Assembly: GCA_964036195.1 (NCBI GenBank)
Contig: OZ038453.1
Span: 21,228,352-21,292,351 of the forward strand
Length of the DNA stretch: 64,000 nt
From: Sphaerolaimus hirsutus
Taxonomy: Eukaryota; Nematoda; Chromadorea; Monhysterida; Sphaerolaimidae
Direction: 5' to 3'
A program made the translations under genes and the position numbers. Positions 46,983 to 58,267 of the stretch are shown here, one piece after another. How positions within the stretch are numbered: position 1 is the stretch's first letter; each line of letters starts with the position of its first letter. The notes below the pieces were generated by a model. That model saw only the letters and a program-made list of their open reading frames with translations, searched no databases and had not been told where the DNA came from.

Positions 46983-49211
46983 ATGGTCAAACTTCACATA
47001 GTTTACTGGTTTGTTTGAAAATACAATCGCTTTTTTCCGCGATATAAGTTTTTTTGAGATTGTTTTTTAATTTCCAGAGGCGGATGAGGGTACAAGCCCA
47101 AGGCGCAAAAAATCTGCGTCGCAGTGGAAGATGAGTTTAGGGGGGAGGATATTCAGTGTGTGAGTTCTTTTGTGACGTTTTTCATGATTTTGTGAGTTTT
47201 GGCAGCGTGCCAATTGTGGCGTATCGTTGGCCCTACTAGGGATGGCAAGCGCTTTTTTCAAGCGTATTTTTCAAGCGCTTTTTTTTAAAAAAAGCGCTGG
47301 CAAAATTTTTAGTACTCATGCACTAGGTATTTTGCGAAAAAAATTGCGCTCAAGCGCATAATTTCACATGCAAATTGCCATTTGTGGTTGTTTTCATTGG
47401 TTTTGTAGCATTTTAGTGGCATTGCTGCTATTCCTGCATGGTATCATGTAATAATAAGTTGAGGAGATATGTCAGTGTAGTAAATAATATCCAGCAACGT
47501 GCTTCCACTTTTCTACAGTGTGAAACATCACTGTCATGTATTAGCCATTTTTTATAGCCAAATTTAAGCACTATTCCATGCTTAACTTCACTTGCAGTCA
47601 AGAAACATTCAAAAACGGCGATATACATAATTAGTTGACATAAAATTGGAAAATACTGCCACTTGTCTGATATACCCGTATATATTGACTCATCCCCATA
47701 TTTGGGAGCTTTTTAGGTAACGTCTTGACAATTTAAAAAAAAAGCGAAAAAAGCACTTTTTTTTAAAAAAGCGGGGCCGTTAAAAAAAGCGCTTTTTCCA
47801 TCCCTAGGCCCTACACACACTAGTTTTCACCGTGACATTGGTGAAAACTGAAATGGATCGGATCACGTATGATGACTTGGCCCTCAGCCCAGTTACCACT
47901 TGCGTATTATACGAATGAGCGTAAAAGCTCAAAGTTATCGCTCAAATGTGCTCCACTTTGCCAATTTCCACCTTCATTATCGTTATTTCCGTTTAAATAC
48001 ATGGTTATATAGCTAGTGTTAGCCTATTTTATTCATATTTATAGCGGATTTCGAAATTTTGGCACCGTGACAAGTCATCATTCGGGGGACTATTCCACTG
48101 AAATGGCCACATCCGGCCTACTCTTATTGTATGCTTTAGGTGTTTTGGTCCCAAACTTAAACTTTCATTAATTGTGATTCAAATTTAAATTTTCAATTTT
48201 AAATTCAATTAAAAGTTACTCATTCAGCCGTGTTCATAAATGTGTTTTTGAAAAAAAAAATCAGTTTTTACGGAAGTTGCGGTGCGTGTAGGCACATTGT
48301 GATCGTGTCATTTTGAATTTCGATTTTTCAAAGTGGCATTTCAGTTTATCCCATAGTTTTTAAATAAATACATTAAACGATTATCTAAATTTTGGGTATC
48401 GTATGTCTTCGAGATACGACGGTGCGTTTACGATTTCCCCAGCAAAATTGCGTGCGCTTTATTCGAGGGGAAGGAAAAAATTTTAGGTTTCGATAAAAAT
48501 CCTTGTTTGATTTAACATACTCACATGTCTCATGTGAGAAATATCGGCGCCATTCGTAGTAACTCAACCCGTATAAATACAATTATGTATGTAGCTCCCG
48601 TTTTTTAATTAATTACTGCACCCCCAGACCCTGTAAAAAAACCCTGTAAAATGTCAAATGCCATGCAAAGTGTCAAAAGTCATGGAAAATGCCCTGCAGA
48701 AGTGGAGCTCGGTTGCTATTTTGCAAGACATTTTCCATGACTTTTGACACTTTGCATGACATTTGACATTTGACAGGGTCTGGGATTGGCACCAGGTTAC
48801 CTCCCCGACCTCATTGGAGAGGGGGTGTACTGATACGCACATTTGCCCGTTTTTTTTCACTTGACACTTTTCCAAGTGATTTTCAGATATGAGTGAAGTG
48901 AAAGACGCTGCGCAATGACATTAGTGATTTTTTTACTTCACTTATATCTGAAAATCACTTGAAAATGTGTCAAGTGAAAAACAGTGAAAAATGGCATATT
49001 TAGCTCGTTTTTGCACATGCAAATCTGTAAAACTGTAAATTATTTTTCCAACGCGCAGAGTTTGGAAGCGACGCCAGGCATCACCGGCTGGTTGGAAGTG
49101 TCTGTAAATGGAAAATTGATCCATTCGAAGAAAAACGGGGATGGTTATGTGGATTCGAGTCAAAAAATGCAGAAAATTCTCGACGCCGTGGGTGATGCGC
49201 TGAAAAAGTGA
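46983..49211 (+). CDS. SELENOW: Selenoprotein W, with two in-frame UGA codons (U-G-G-U motif)
   Basis: Three exons encode about 86 residues (human SELENOW has 87): 46983-47008 (MVKLHIVY plus TG), 47078-47159 and 49059-49211 (stop TGA 49209-49211). SelW proteins are small thioredoxin-fold redox proteins with a C-x-x-U motif near the N-terminus. Exon 2 reads G-G-[TGA 47085-47087]-GYKPKAQKICVAVEDEF, matching the family around the Sec codon; exon 3 carries TGWLEV and GKLIHSKKNGDGYVD. Intron 1 is 69 nt, phase 2, with donor GTTTGT and acceptor TTTCCAG. Joining gives codon 9 as TG+A, a second UGA where the family has Cys. Intron 2 (47160-49058) has taken up a hAT-like element and other repeats. A SECIS hairpin follows the stop. 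The gene call is firm; the U-x-x-U reading depends on exon 1. Confidence 0.85.
47237..47806. mobile_element. hAT-like non-autonomous element (570 bp) with 8-bp target duplication
   Basis: Ends tagggatgg and ccatcccta are perfect inverses. GGCCCTAC flanks both sides (47229-47236, 47807-47814). Arms are rich in aagcgctttttt. Internal sequence is shared with 42893-43988 and 38475-39202. In intron 2 of SELENOW. Confidence 0.9.
47807..48295. mobile_element. MITE with TIR GGCCCTACACACACTAGTTT
   Basis: Left end ggccctacacacactagttt and right end gtgcgtgtaggcac are inverted, like 30903-31145. Its first eight bases are also the target duplication of the neighbouring hAT-like element. In SELENOW intron 2. 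Confidence 0.65.
48618..48793. mobile_element. MITE with TIR CCAGACCCTGTAAA
   Basis: Left part cccagaccctgtaaa with aatgtcaaatgccatgcaaa; right part is its inverse (tttgcatgacatttgacatt, gacagggtctggga). The arms pair almost perfectly about a short centre near 48705. In SELENOW intron 2. Confidence 0.75.
48831..48993. mobile_element. Half copy of the TGATACGCAC palindromic element
   Basis: Starts tgatacgcacatttgcccgt and continues with the cacttgacac/tcagatatga units of 27996-28364, ending near gtgaaaaacagtgaaaaat. The opposite half is missing. It ends about 65 bp before SELENOW exon 3. Confidence 0.8.
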
Positions 49212-49235
49212 AGATCTTTCAGTGAATTTTGTGCT

Positions 49236-49303
49236 GAAAATATTGTGACGGCTGTGTGTAAAAGTCATTTTGTGGCATCACATGGCCCGATGTTTATGTT
49301 TTC
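49236..49303 (+). promoter_or_regulatory. SECIS element of SELENOW
   Basis: Located 25 bases after the SELENOW stop, in the expected 3' UTR. Lower helix GAAAATAT (49236-49243) pairs with ATGTTTTC (49296-49303). The kink-turn core TGAC (49246-49249) faces CGAT (49288-49291), giving the canonical U-U, G-A, A-G, C-C quartet. Above it GGCTGTGTG (49250-49258) pairs completely, with wobbles, with CACATGGCC (49279-49287). One base later unpaired AAAA starts, at the usual 10-13-nt distance from the core. Paired by eye; no folding program was run. Confidence 0.88.
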
Positions 49304-51643
49304 AGACTGAATTCATTTTTTAGCCTTTTTAGCATAGTTGTCAGTTAGTCTATTTAGTCATTTGACCACACAATCAATTGATTTATCACAATTTTTCTTG
49401 TGATCTGTTCATTTTCCAAATTGCCACGTGGTTTTTTCTGAATGCACAATTACACGTTAAGTCTTGGCTCTATTCGAAACTTAAACAATTAATTTAAACT
49501 TAGTTCTCAAAATACGTGATTATATTTAGCTTACATCAGTTTTAGAAAAATTCGAAAAATGTGAATAAAAACGACAATCTTGATATCGTCTCAAAATTTA
49601 TTCTCAGGTACCCCGTTTATTTGTAACCCAAATAATTGTTTCAACTGACAATATTCCTTGTTTTTCTTCCCAAAATCTTTTCCTTTTTTGTGTTATTTGT
49701 TTTCAATATTTATTTACCTTACTGACACAGTTCCTTTAACCTCTGTAAACTACAAAAATAACATAGACAATTAACCAAAGAAAAAATTTCTGTGTGAACA
49801 AATGTCATCCGGATTTCCTGTGTAAATATTCACGCAAACCTCTATTAATCACAATTTTGGTGCAATAATCTGCACTGAAATTGGTATCATGCAAATAATG
49901 ATTATTACATCAACACTGCGTTGTATAAGAGATTGTAAAATTTTGTGTCTATGGTGCCACTGCCAATATCTAAATACCTATAATTTCTGCGCCATGGACA
50001 CATTTAGGGTGTCAACTTTCCGTTCCCGCTTAACGCAGAACAAATTTTTACCTTTCTAAAAATTTAAAAAAAATTATTAACAAATTTTTTTGACACGCTG
50101 GGCACATTGATTGGCATTTACTTATGTGAATGGCTTTTAATCTGATAGTGCACCCTTGAAAACTCTTCACATTTATATGTTATCATCAAAAATGATTACC
50201 CAAGCTTGATGCCAAATTTTTGCAAAACATGAATGAAAAATGTGCACCTCTGAGATAACCCCCCCTCCCTTGAATAATTCCTTAGTAAAGTTGGTTTTTT
50301 GATGCTGTTCACCCATTCCTTACTTGTGGGTGTTATTCAAAAATATGCCGTAACGTAATAATTAAAAAAACCTACCTTTTTCAGTTTTGTCATTGAAATT
50401 GAGGAAAAATAATTGTACAATTGATGCCAAAACAATGGGGCACCCCCTAGAACTTGTAAAGTGTCATTTTGAAGTGTGAAAGGTGTGTAGATGTAAAATA
50501 TCATGTGAACTGTGAAATATCGTGTAACATAAAATGACATTTCACATAAATAGAATGTAATATGTGTGAAGTGCCATAGGTTGTGCAATATTTTCGTTTC
50601 TTTATCGGTTATTTTACATAACTATAGTGTCTGGAAGTGCCACATGGTGCATTTTCAATCGCTATGTCAACTTAGGATATATTGCATGCATGTGTTTATG
50701 ATAGTACCTTGTCTAAATACACATAAATAGGTATTTTATTCATGTGTTGTGCTGTGACCTACAGTTGCTGAATACCAAAATTAAGAATATTTTGGTTAGA
50801 GTTTCATAGTTTAGATACTTTTTTGATTGCAAGTCTGTCACTATTTTATGTTCAATTGTTGGTAGGTATTTATAATGTAAAATTGAATTATAGTGTTATC
50901 AAGCAAAATTCTTTAGTGTCGACACTTTTTACAGTGTCAGTTTATGTTTAGATGCATCATACATTTATATCATTTGCGGATTATATTTTAATACGAAATT
51001 CAGTGCGAACGCCGAAAATCAAATAAAGTGCACTTATCATTTTCCTTTTTATTTTGTCATTTGGTGTTTTATATAGCAAACGCTGTGTGGCTCCCTTTCC
51101 CGAAATTATTATGTGTGAAAGTACCGTAATCTTTCGAATAGTACCTTGGTTCTGGAAAATTCTGAATGGTACAGGGAAATCTATTATCAAGACCAATAAA
51201 TTTTTAATGCAAGTGAGCCAGCCGATATAATTTGTTCATGTGTCTGTACATTGTTTCTGTGGACAGAATTTGCGCATCATTGTGGACAGAATTTGCACCA
51301 GGTTCGAAATTGGGGTTGCCCAGTGTAGAAAACCGCTTCGCCCCCCACCCTCCCCCCGCCCGCCCCGAACACTGTCTGCTATCTAGATCGGTTTTTGAGA
51401 AATTTTGCCCAAATCATTAGTTTTCACACTTTGTTGCCCATTTTTCACTATCAAAATTGATAGTTCATGTGCCTCATTGCATATTTTCTGCTATTTTTGA
51501 CCACCGAATTTCTTCTAATAGAACGGCGCCGTTCTATTTTTTGTGTAACTTTTTTACCTGACGGTCTATTGGAGGTGCCGTTCTATTGGTGGCTGCCGTT
51601 CTATTTTTTTTCATAAAAATTTATCACACAATTTTCATGTAAA
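49304..51643. other. AT-rich spacer between SELENOW and the LTR retrotransposon
   Basis: No supported gene. Contains the SELENOW 3' flank, a fragment with C-run and ttgaataattcc typical of the CCGTATT family (about 50255-50345), and a damaged aatagaacggcg-type MITE at 51503-51610 that abuts the LTR. Most of the rest is simple AT-rich sequence. Confidence 0.5.
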
Positions 51644-53873
51644 TGTCATGAATTTTCACCGGCTGCTTTTTACTCAACCAAATTCCACTATGGCAAACTG
51701 CCAAGTTTTACCGATCTCACACCTACTCGTTGGATGAGCGACAAAGTAAGGCAACGGAAAAGCGACTACCGATTGAATTCGCAACGCACAATGGTGAATT
51801 CACCGAAGTGAATGTCACAGGTGTACGCTACGTCAATTAAGTTAGCTTTTTAGCGAATGGCGTTTTTATCAACGCGCTAGCAATTAGTTGAATGTCTAAT
51901 TTACACCAAGGGGTCCGAAGTTTTTAGAAGAGATTTCATTTTAGGCGATTTTTTTAGACTCAGAATTCACACATTCAGATAGAACACAGGGAACACACTG
52001 AGAGCGAGTTTCTAACCAGCGGCACAAAACCTTCGAAAACACTCCAAGAAATAAAACCGAAGCAATTTCGACTGAATCGACCCCTATTCTAAATTACGGT
52101 ACGCTTTTATACGCAACAACATAAGCCAAGTCCAGACAACACTTCCACATACCACGAGAAGCATGCTTACAGCCGATTTGACGGACACACGGAATTTGAA
52201 AATAGGCATACCTAAAATTATTCACGGCGTCAGTTTACAGGATATGTCGATCAAAGTACACAAAAACACAAAGAATTCACGCGCAAAAACGGATGGGAAC
52301 GGGAACGAGTACGAAAATAGAAAATGAACGAATGCGAGAAGAATAAAAAGAACAGGAAAAACACAAGAGATACTGTAAAAACTTGTTTTAGCGCGAAAAA
52401 ATGGCGGGCGATTCAAAAATTACTCAGCGAACTCTACCGAAAATCCAAAACCACCTCCACGAACGGGGAAACACACAGCGATAAGCGAGACAAACAAACA
52501 CGCGAACAATAATCCCATCAGTAAAAAGAGCGTATAGTAAACGAAGATAACGTTGATATCCAAAGCATAAGACGCACACGTATTATTAATACACAACGAA
52601 AAAATGTCGTAAGTGGGATAATCCATGATAAAATTAGGATACCGGTAAAGCGAATGGAATTAACTTTCACACTGACTGTCAAGGTAAAAATGAATTACGG
52701 TACCGTTTTAAAGACGCTTAACGGAAATTCCACCCGAGTGATAAAATACTCACTCAAATCAAATCACCTTTACACTTATCAAAATATACGGGAAAAAACA
52801 GGAAAAACAAGCGGCTTATTATTTCATCTCTTTGTATAATAAAGATCAACCACGAAATTTGCATAAATTCCTAAATATCCAAATGTCAAGTTATCAGTTT
52901 TCTAGGGGAAAAGGAAATACTCAAAAAAAAACAATCAATCTAGGATTAGGTAGATAAAAAATAGCGAAGTTGCAAAAGTAAAAATCCAATAAAAATTAAC
53001 ATACGTGAGCGAGTTTTACCTATTCCCTACCAAACCTAGAATTGAAATGAATGTGAAATCGGTATAACGCAAAGTAAAAAATAAAAATGCAAATGACTGG
53101 CAACTGAAATTTTAACAACTTTAATCTTCTTAGCTCAAATGCATGTGTAGATTGCATGATTTTTTAGAAGGTTCGAAACTAAACAACCTCTAAGTGAATC
53201 CACTGCCACATGCCGAAACGCAACAGCCATTAACTACCGAAGACACTTACCATGAAAATGACCACTCTCGCTGCTACACCACTCATTCTGCTACCAGAAT
53301 GTTAATTAGTTAGCCACGGCTTTGATCCCATACGTACTGTGCAAAAACCACACCCCGAAAATACCGAACTGCTCAATTCTCTCAAAAATAAGTACACTTG
53401 TCACTGTATGGGTGCTTGTTTCGATGAGATCGGCGGACTGGGCTGTTCTCACAACAAACCAAGGGAGTAGGCATTTAGACATGAGATCATGCCTGTCGAG
53501 TTAGACCCGATTCTTTTAATTACCTCTCATTTTCAACACCAATCATCACCGCACCTCTATAATCAGTGTACTTTTGTAAAATCGCTTGTAAATCAACTTT
53601 TGCTTCTCAATTCGAAAATGCAGAAATGCACAGTACATACTAGATCAATAGCCACGGCCCTCAGTTAAAAAAATGCAGCGAAAGTTAGCCAAATTCCAAC
53701 CTATGTGCCCTCAGTCATCACTGACCATCCACGCACTACGACACGTAACCGCAGCGTCACTCTTTTACTTAGAGAAAAATAAGTGAAACTCCGTCATGCA
53801 ATCTAAACTGCTAATAAAAATGAAAAAATACTTTTTAAATCCATCTGTCACAAACAACATTGTTGCCACCTCA
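51644..53873 (-). repeat. 3' LTR (left copy); inner boundary tentative
   Basis: Outer edge TGTCATG is fixed by comparison with 62720. Identity with the other LTR is visible up to 52924, where the window ends. I place the inner edge at CCACCTCA (53866-53873) because a pyrimidine tract, which could be the polypurine tract in element sense, follows it and LTRs run TG...CA. The true edge could lie anywhere from 52924 to about 55400. Confidence 0.55.
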
Positions 53874-53892
53874 CTTGTCTCACTTTCTTTTT
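53874..53892 (-). other. Candidate polypurine tract
   Basis: In element sense the sequence is rich in A and G (aaagaaagtgagacaag) and abuts the proposed TG start of the 3' LTR. It contains some pyrimidines, so it is only a candidate. Confidence 0.3.
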
Positions 53893-54597
53893 AAAAAAAA
53901 CTACAAAAAACTACCTAATTAACTAAAAAAAATTCCTAAACAAAGAAAAACAACTATCTACATCACAGCGTCAACTTTGTGTCAGATCCTCAATACCTCC
54001 AATCCTTTCCTTGGCCAAAAGGACACACATAACACAATGGGGCACCGGAAAAACGGAAATGCACGTTGCCAACGTAGCGCAGCGACGTAGCCGAAAACGT
54101 CCACGCCACGTTCGCCCACCGAATCGCCCAAAACCAACGTCGAAGTAGAACTGAAATGTTTAAATTATTGTAAGCTCGGAAATGTACACAACCCTCTACA
54201 TAAATTCATTAGGTGAACTGCTTATACATTTACGTTTAAAATTTTTGGAATTTTACAATTTTTGGACACCCATTTTTGCTCACAAACTCCACCAGCCATA
54301 CATTTTACCTCCCGGCTAAAATCGAAACACCGCCAAACTATTAAAAATGAAGTAAAATTAAATTACCGTTTTGTAAGAACTATTTAAACCAACTTTAAAT
54401 TTATCAACAAAAATTACGCACTTTTCCACACTTTGTTGAGAACACAAAACGACAACTTTTGAACCGGTAAAACTCAATGAAAATCAATTTTCGATGCAAC
54501 AAAACTCAATTATACTGGTAAAAAGCTCGCTCAACAAAAACGCCCAAAAAACAAAAACAACAACAAAACAAAAAATTCCTGTACACCTAAATTACCA

Positions 54598-54927
54598 TTA
54601 CTCCGCTTCCAACCACTCCGGATAACTTTCCAAAAGCGCCTGCGCATCGCCGTCGAAACGAATGTGACATTGATAACTGGTAGGACGCTGCTCGTTGCCG
54701 ACGTGAACTCGATCCACTATTCCCGACAACTTTTTGTTGATGACAAATTCAGGACAAGTCGATCGAGCGTTTCGAGGGGGGTTGTAGGGCAGCGGCGGAA
54801 TAGTGTCCCCGCCCTGTTTTCCATGGGAAGTCCACGGTTTGAGCGGCGCCTTGGCTATGCGCCCGCCACGGTACGAACTAGAACTCGCTCCATACCCACT
54901 CATAGGTACGCCTCCCGAACTAGTCAT
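54598..54927 (-). CDS. Small third ORF of the retrotransposon (109 aa), unknown function
   Basis: ATG start 54925-54927. The product opens Gly/Ser/Arg-rich (SGYGASSSSYRGGR), then a Pro-rich middle and an acidic end (DAQALLESYPEWLEAE). It lies on the coding strand, downstream of pol, where env or accessory genes of retroelements sit. No signal peptide or membrane segment is visible, so it is not an obvious envelope. It may be a genuine small accessory protein, a captured host fragment, or chance; similarity to a known family was not recognised. Confidence 0.4.
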   Translation of the reverse strand: MTSSGGVPMSGYGASSSSYRGGRIAKAPLKPWTSHGKQGGDTIPPLPYNPPRNARSTCPEFVINKKLSGIVDRVHVGNEQRPTSYQCHIRFDGDAQALLESYPEWLEAE

Positions 54928-55464
54928 CTTTCACACTTCAAAGTAGAGCACCGGAAAACACAACTTATTGCTACTTAAAATGCGCCACCCAGAATGTCGG
55001 CACCGAAATGCACGAAGGTCTGAGCGACACCCTAATCGAAAAGTTGCGAATTATTTTCAACGCACTACGTTAAACGTATTGCGCCAAAAATAATTTTTAT
55101 TTTGTTGCGAAATGGGCGAAAATGAGAACGAAATTAAAGAACGAATTTAGAACGAAAAAATAAATGCGATAATATGAATAACTGGTGAATTAAAACTGCG
55201 ACGACAATTAGGAACGAACAATTAATAACACTTATGAAATTTTCGCGCTTTACCTTTTTACATAAAAACACAACTTTTTGCTACAAAATTACCTCGCGCA
55301 CAACCAAAAACACAAAAATTGCAACCCCGAACTCACCACGAATTGACGGCCGAAATTAAACGCGAATAATCCGAATAAAAATGAAAATGAATTTTAATTT
55401 AAGTTTCGAACGGAATAATTGACTTGGAACACTTTAGGTTGAAGAGCGGAAAATCTCAGGGTTT

Positions 55465-58267
55465 TTAACCGAAAATCTGCGAATAGGTGGGATTAACTGG
55501 TTCATTTGTTAATTTAACGCGATCAGCATGAACGGTATAAGTTTTCTTAGATAACCTATTAAACACGGTCACGATAGGGTGCACATAATCTAAGCATTCA
55601 TACGGGCCAATATAATGATGCGTGAACTTCTTAACGCGACCTAACTTTCGAAGAATTCGGGGCGAATAAACGCGAACTGATTGACCGGGCTTCAAATTCA
55701 AGCGACGCGCACTGCGATTTGCATAAAAACATTCTTTTTCTTGCGCGCGTTGTAAAGCCGAATGCGCGGCCGTGCGGACGTCCGAAAGTCGCGCGTCTAA
55801 ATTTGACACAAAGGGACTGTACGCCGTCGGCTTATCGGCCTTATCGGTGCCATTTCCAGTCGGCTCGATCATACGCTCCCAAAGTGACGGAGAATTTGAT
55901 CCAAATAGCAGCGCATATGGCGTCACTTTCATAGAGGGGTGCATAGACGTATTATACGCATAGACAGCGGCGCCTAAGTGTTTGTCCCAATCCGAATGCG
56001 AGCCATTCACATAATGCGAAATTATTTCCATTAAGACGCCATTCCTGCGCTCAACCAAACCATTTCCTTTTGGCGTGTAGTTGAAACACTTGTGCTGCAC
56101 TGTGTTTAGATAACGCAGCAATTCCGCAAAAATGCCGCCAATGAAGCTTGGTGCATTGTCGGATAAGATTACAGCGGGCACGCCAAAAATCGGTAACACA
56201 TGTTGCAAGAACGCAATAGCCACAGTATCCTGTTTCAAATTGGGAACGGGCACTGCTAAACCAAAACGCGTACATTGATCCACAAATACCAATACATGCA
56301 CATTCCTTTTTTCGGTAATTGGCAATGGCCCTACTGCATCAATCGCAATAAAATCACCGGGATACTTAGCGATTTTCCGGCTCTGAATTTGAGTTTTCAT
56401 CGAGCGCCGCAATCCTTTCTTCGCGTTGCACGAAGGGCAAGTAGAAACCCATCTAGCACATTCTGGACGCATATTTGTAAACCAAGCAAATTCGCGCAAT
56501 CTTTCAAACGTTTTCATCACACCTAAATGTCCAGCAGTGGGGTGGTTATGCGCCAATTCTAACACAGTGACAACTAACGACTGGGGAATGCACGCAGGGT
56601 CGTATTTCCTTTCACCCACTAATATTGACGGATCCGCATCACGTCTAACCACATCAAATTGATCAATGAAAAACGGTGGGGCCCTACGCAAAGTGGATTC
56701 CTCGCACATACGACGAATTGTAATTATATACGATTCTTCTTTTTGCAAACGCGACAACTCTTCAATTGGAGTGATGGGAGGAGGTAAAGCATCGAGTTTT
56801 TCCGGTTTCTTAATTAATTGAGCGGAACGGCGGCCACCAGCCATTAATTTAGACGCATCGTCACTTTTTGGCGGCGATTTCAAAGCACTTTCAGAATTAG
56901 ACTCCGCCTTCGGTTTACTTCGCACACGCATAGTCATTGGATGTGGTGCCCGCACAGTAGCAACACTTGCCACTGGCGGTTCAGCAGCTACCGTAACTGA
57001 CGGTTCCAAAGACTTCATTTTCGCATGTTTCAGCCAATTTTGAGCGGCAGCCAATCGCGCCATAGCCTTAGCTACTGCTTGACTAGCCAAATGTTCTTCA
57101 GATGTCAACAACGCCATTTCCTCAGTCAAAATTCTCGCCAATTCATCAGCAGGTATATCAAACGCATATTCTTCAAAAGCTTCATCCAAATTAACACGCT
57201 CATCAAATTCAACAGGTGCATCACGCCGGCGCGACAAAGCATCAGCCAATTCATTACTTTTCCCACGCAAATGCTTAAAAGTAACTTGATATGATTGAAT
57301 AGCTAGCGCAAATCGGTGCAAGCCCGTATGGGGATGGGTTTCCAAATTGGGATTTTTTACCCATGAAATACTTTTCGCATCAGTCCACACTTCAAACGGC
57401 CGGCCCGCTAAATAACAATGCCAATTGCGTATGCTCTCAAAAATAGCACATGCTTCTTGCGTAATCGCAGGCCATCGAGATTGCGTTTCAGAAAGTTTTC
57501 GACTATAAAATGAACACGCATGGAGAGCGGCGGCAGGTTCAGCGCGCTGTACTAAAATGCCAGCTAATGCAACTTTAGAAGCATCAGTAATAATTATGAA
57601 CGGTTTACTGGGATCAGGATACTGTATACAGGGACTCTCAGCCACCATCACTTTCAACTTATTAAAAGCTTCCAAAGCGGCAGGGTTTGCATTTAAATCT
57701 ACGGGAGTACTTCCGCTATACTTTTCAGTTCCTAATTCAGTTTTTGTTCGAGTTAAATTAGACAAGGGAGCGGCATATTCAGCACATTTATGAATTAACC
57801 TTCGGAAAAACCCAACGGCACCTAAAAACGCTTTAACTTCACGCACACACGCAGGTAGCGGCCAGTCACTCAAATACTTTCGCTTATCATCCGGTATACA
57901 AATCCCTTCTCGCCCTACCATATAACCCAGGAATTTAACAGCAGTTGTGCGCGCGAAAAAACACTTTTTTGGGTGTATTTTAAAACTGCTACTTATCAAA
58001 CGCGACAAAACCTGACTTATATCACTCAAATGATCTTCCCATGACCTACTGTAAATGAGCAAATCATCTATATATACCAACACATTCCGGTGCAATAACC
58101 CAGCCATTGTAACTTCAAAACAGCGCTGCGCTAAAGCCGGGGAACATTTTAATCCCATCGGCAAACGTTTCATCTGAAATTGACCAAAACAATTACGAAA
58201 CGACGTAATATGTCTATCATCCGGATGCAGCGCAATGTTGTAAAACGCTTGATTGATATCGACACTG
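55465..58267 (-). CDS. Pol, second part: RT (rest), RNase H, integrase
   Basis: Continues reverse transcriptase in a different frame from the upstream ORF; first Met is at 58173 but RT homology begins right after the shift. Domains in order: RT with LPMGLKCSPA and the catalytic YIDD; RNase H (TDAS start, WTDAKS); a long Ala/Pro/Lys-rich spacer of about 200 residues; integrase with H-H-C-C zinc motif (HNHPTAGHLG ... CPSC) and a D-D-E core (IDAVGP, LSDNAPSF, VERRNG), ending in a basic domain. All catalytic residues I can check are present. Stop at 55465. Confidence 0.93.

Noticed and set aside
47085-47087. In-frame TGA as evidence of a SELENOW pseudogene
   Set aside because: The TGA lies exactly at the family Sec position, the flanking protein is well conserved and a SECIS follows.
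52222-52839. Small open frames repeated at 63298-63915
   Set aside because: They are the same LTR sequence in two copies and show no coding features.
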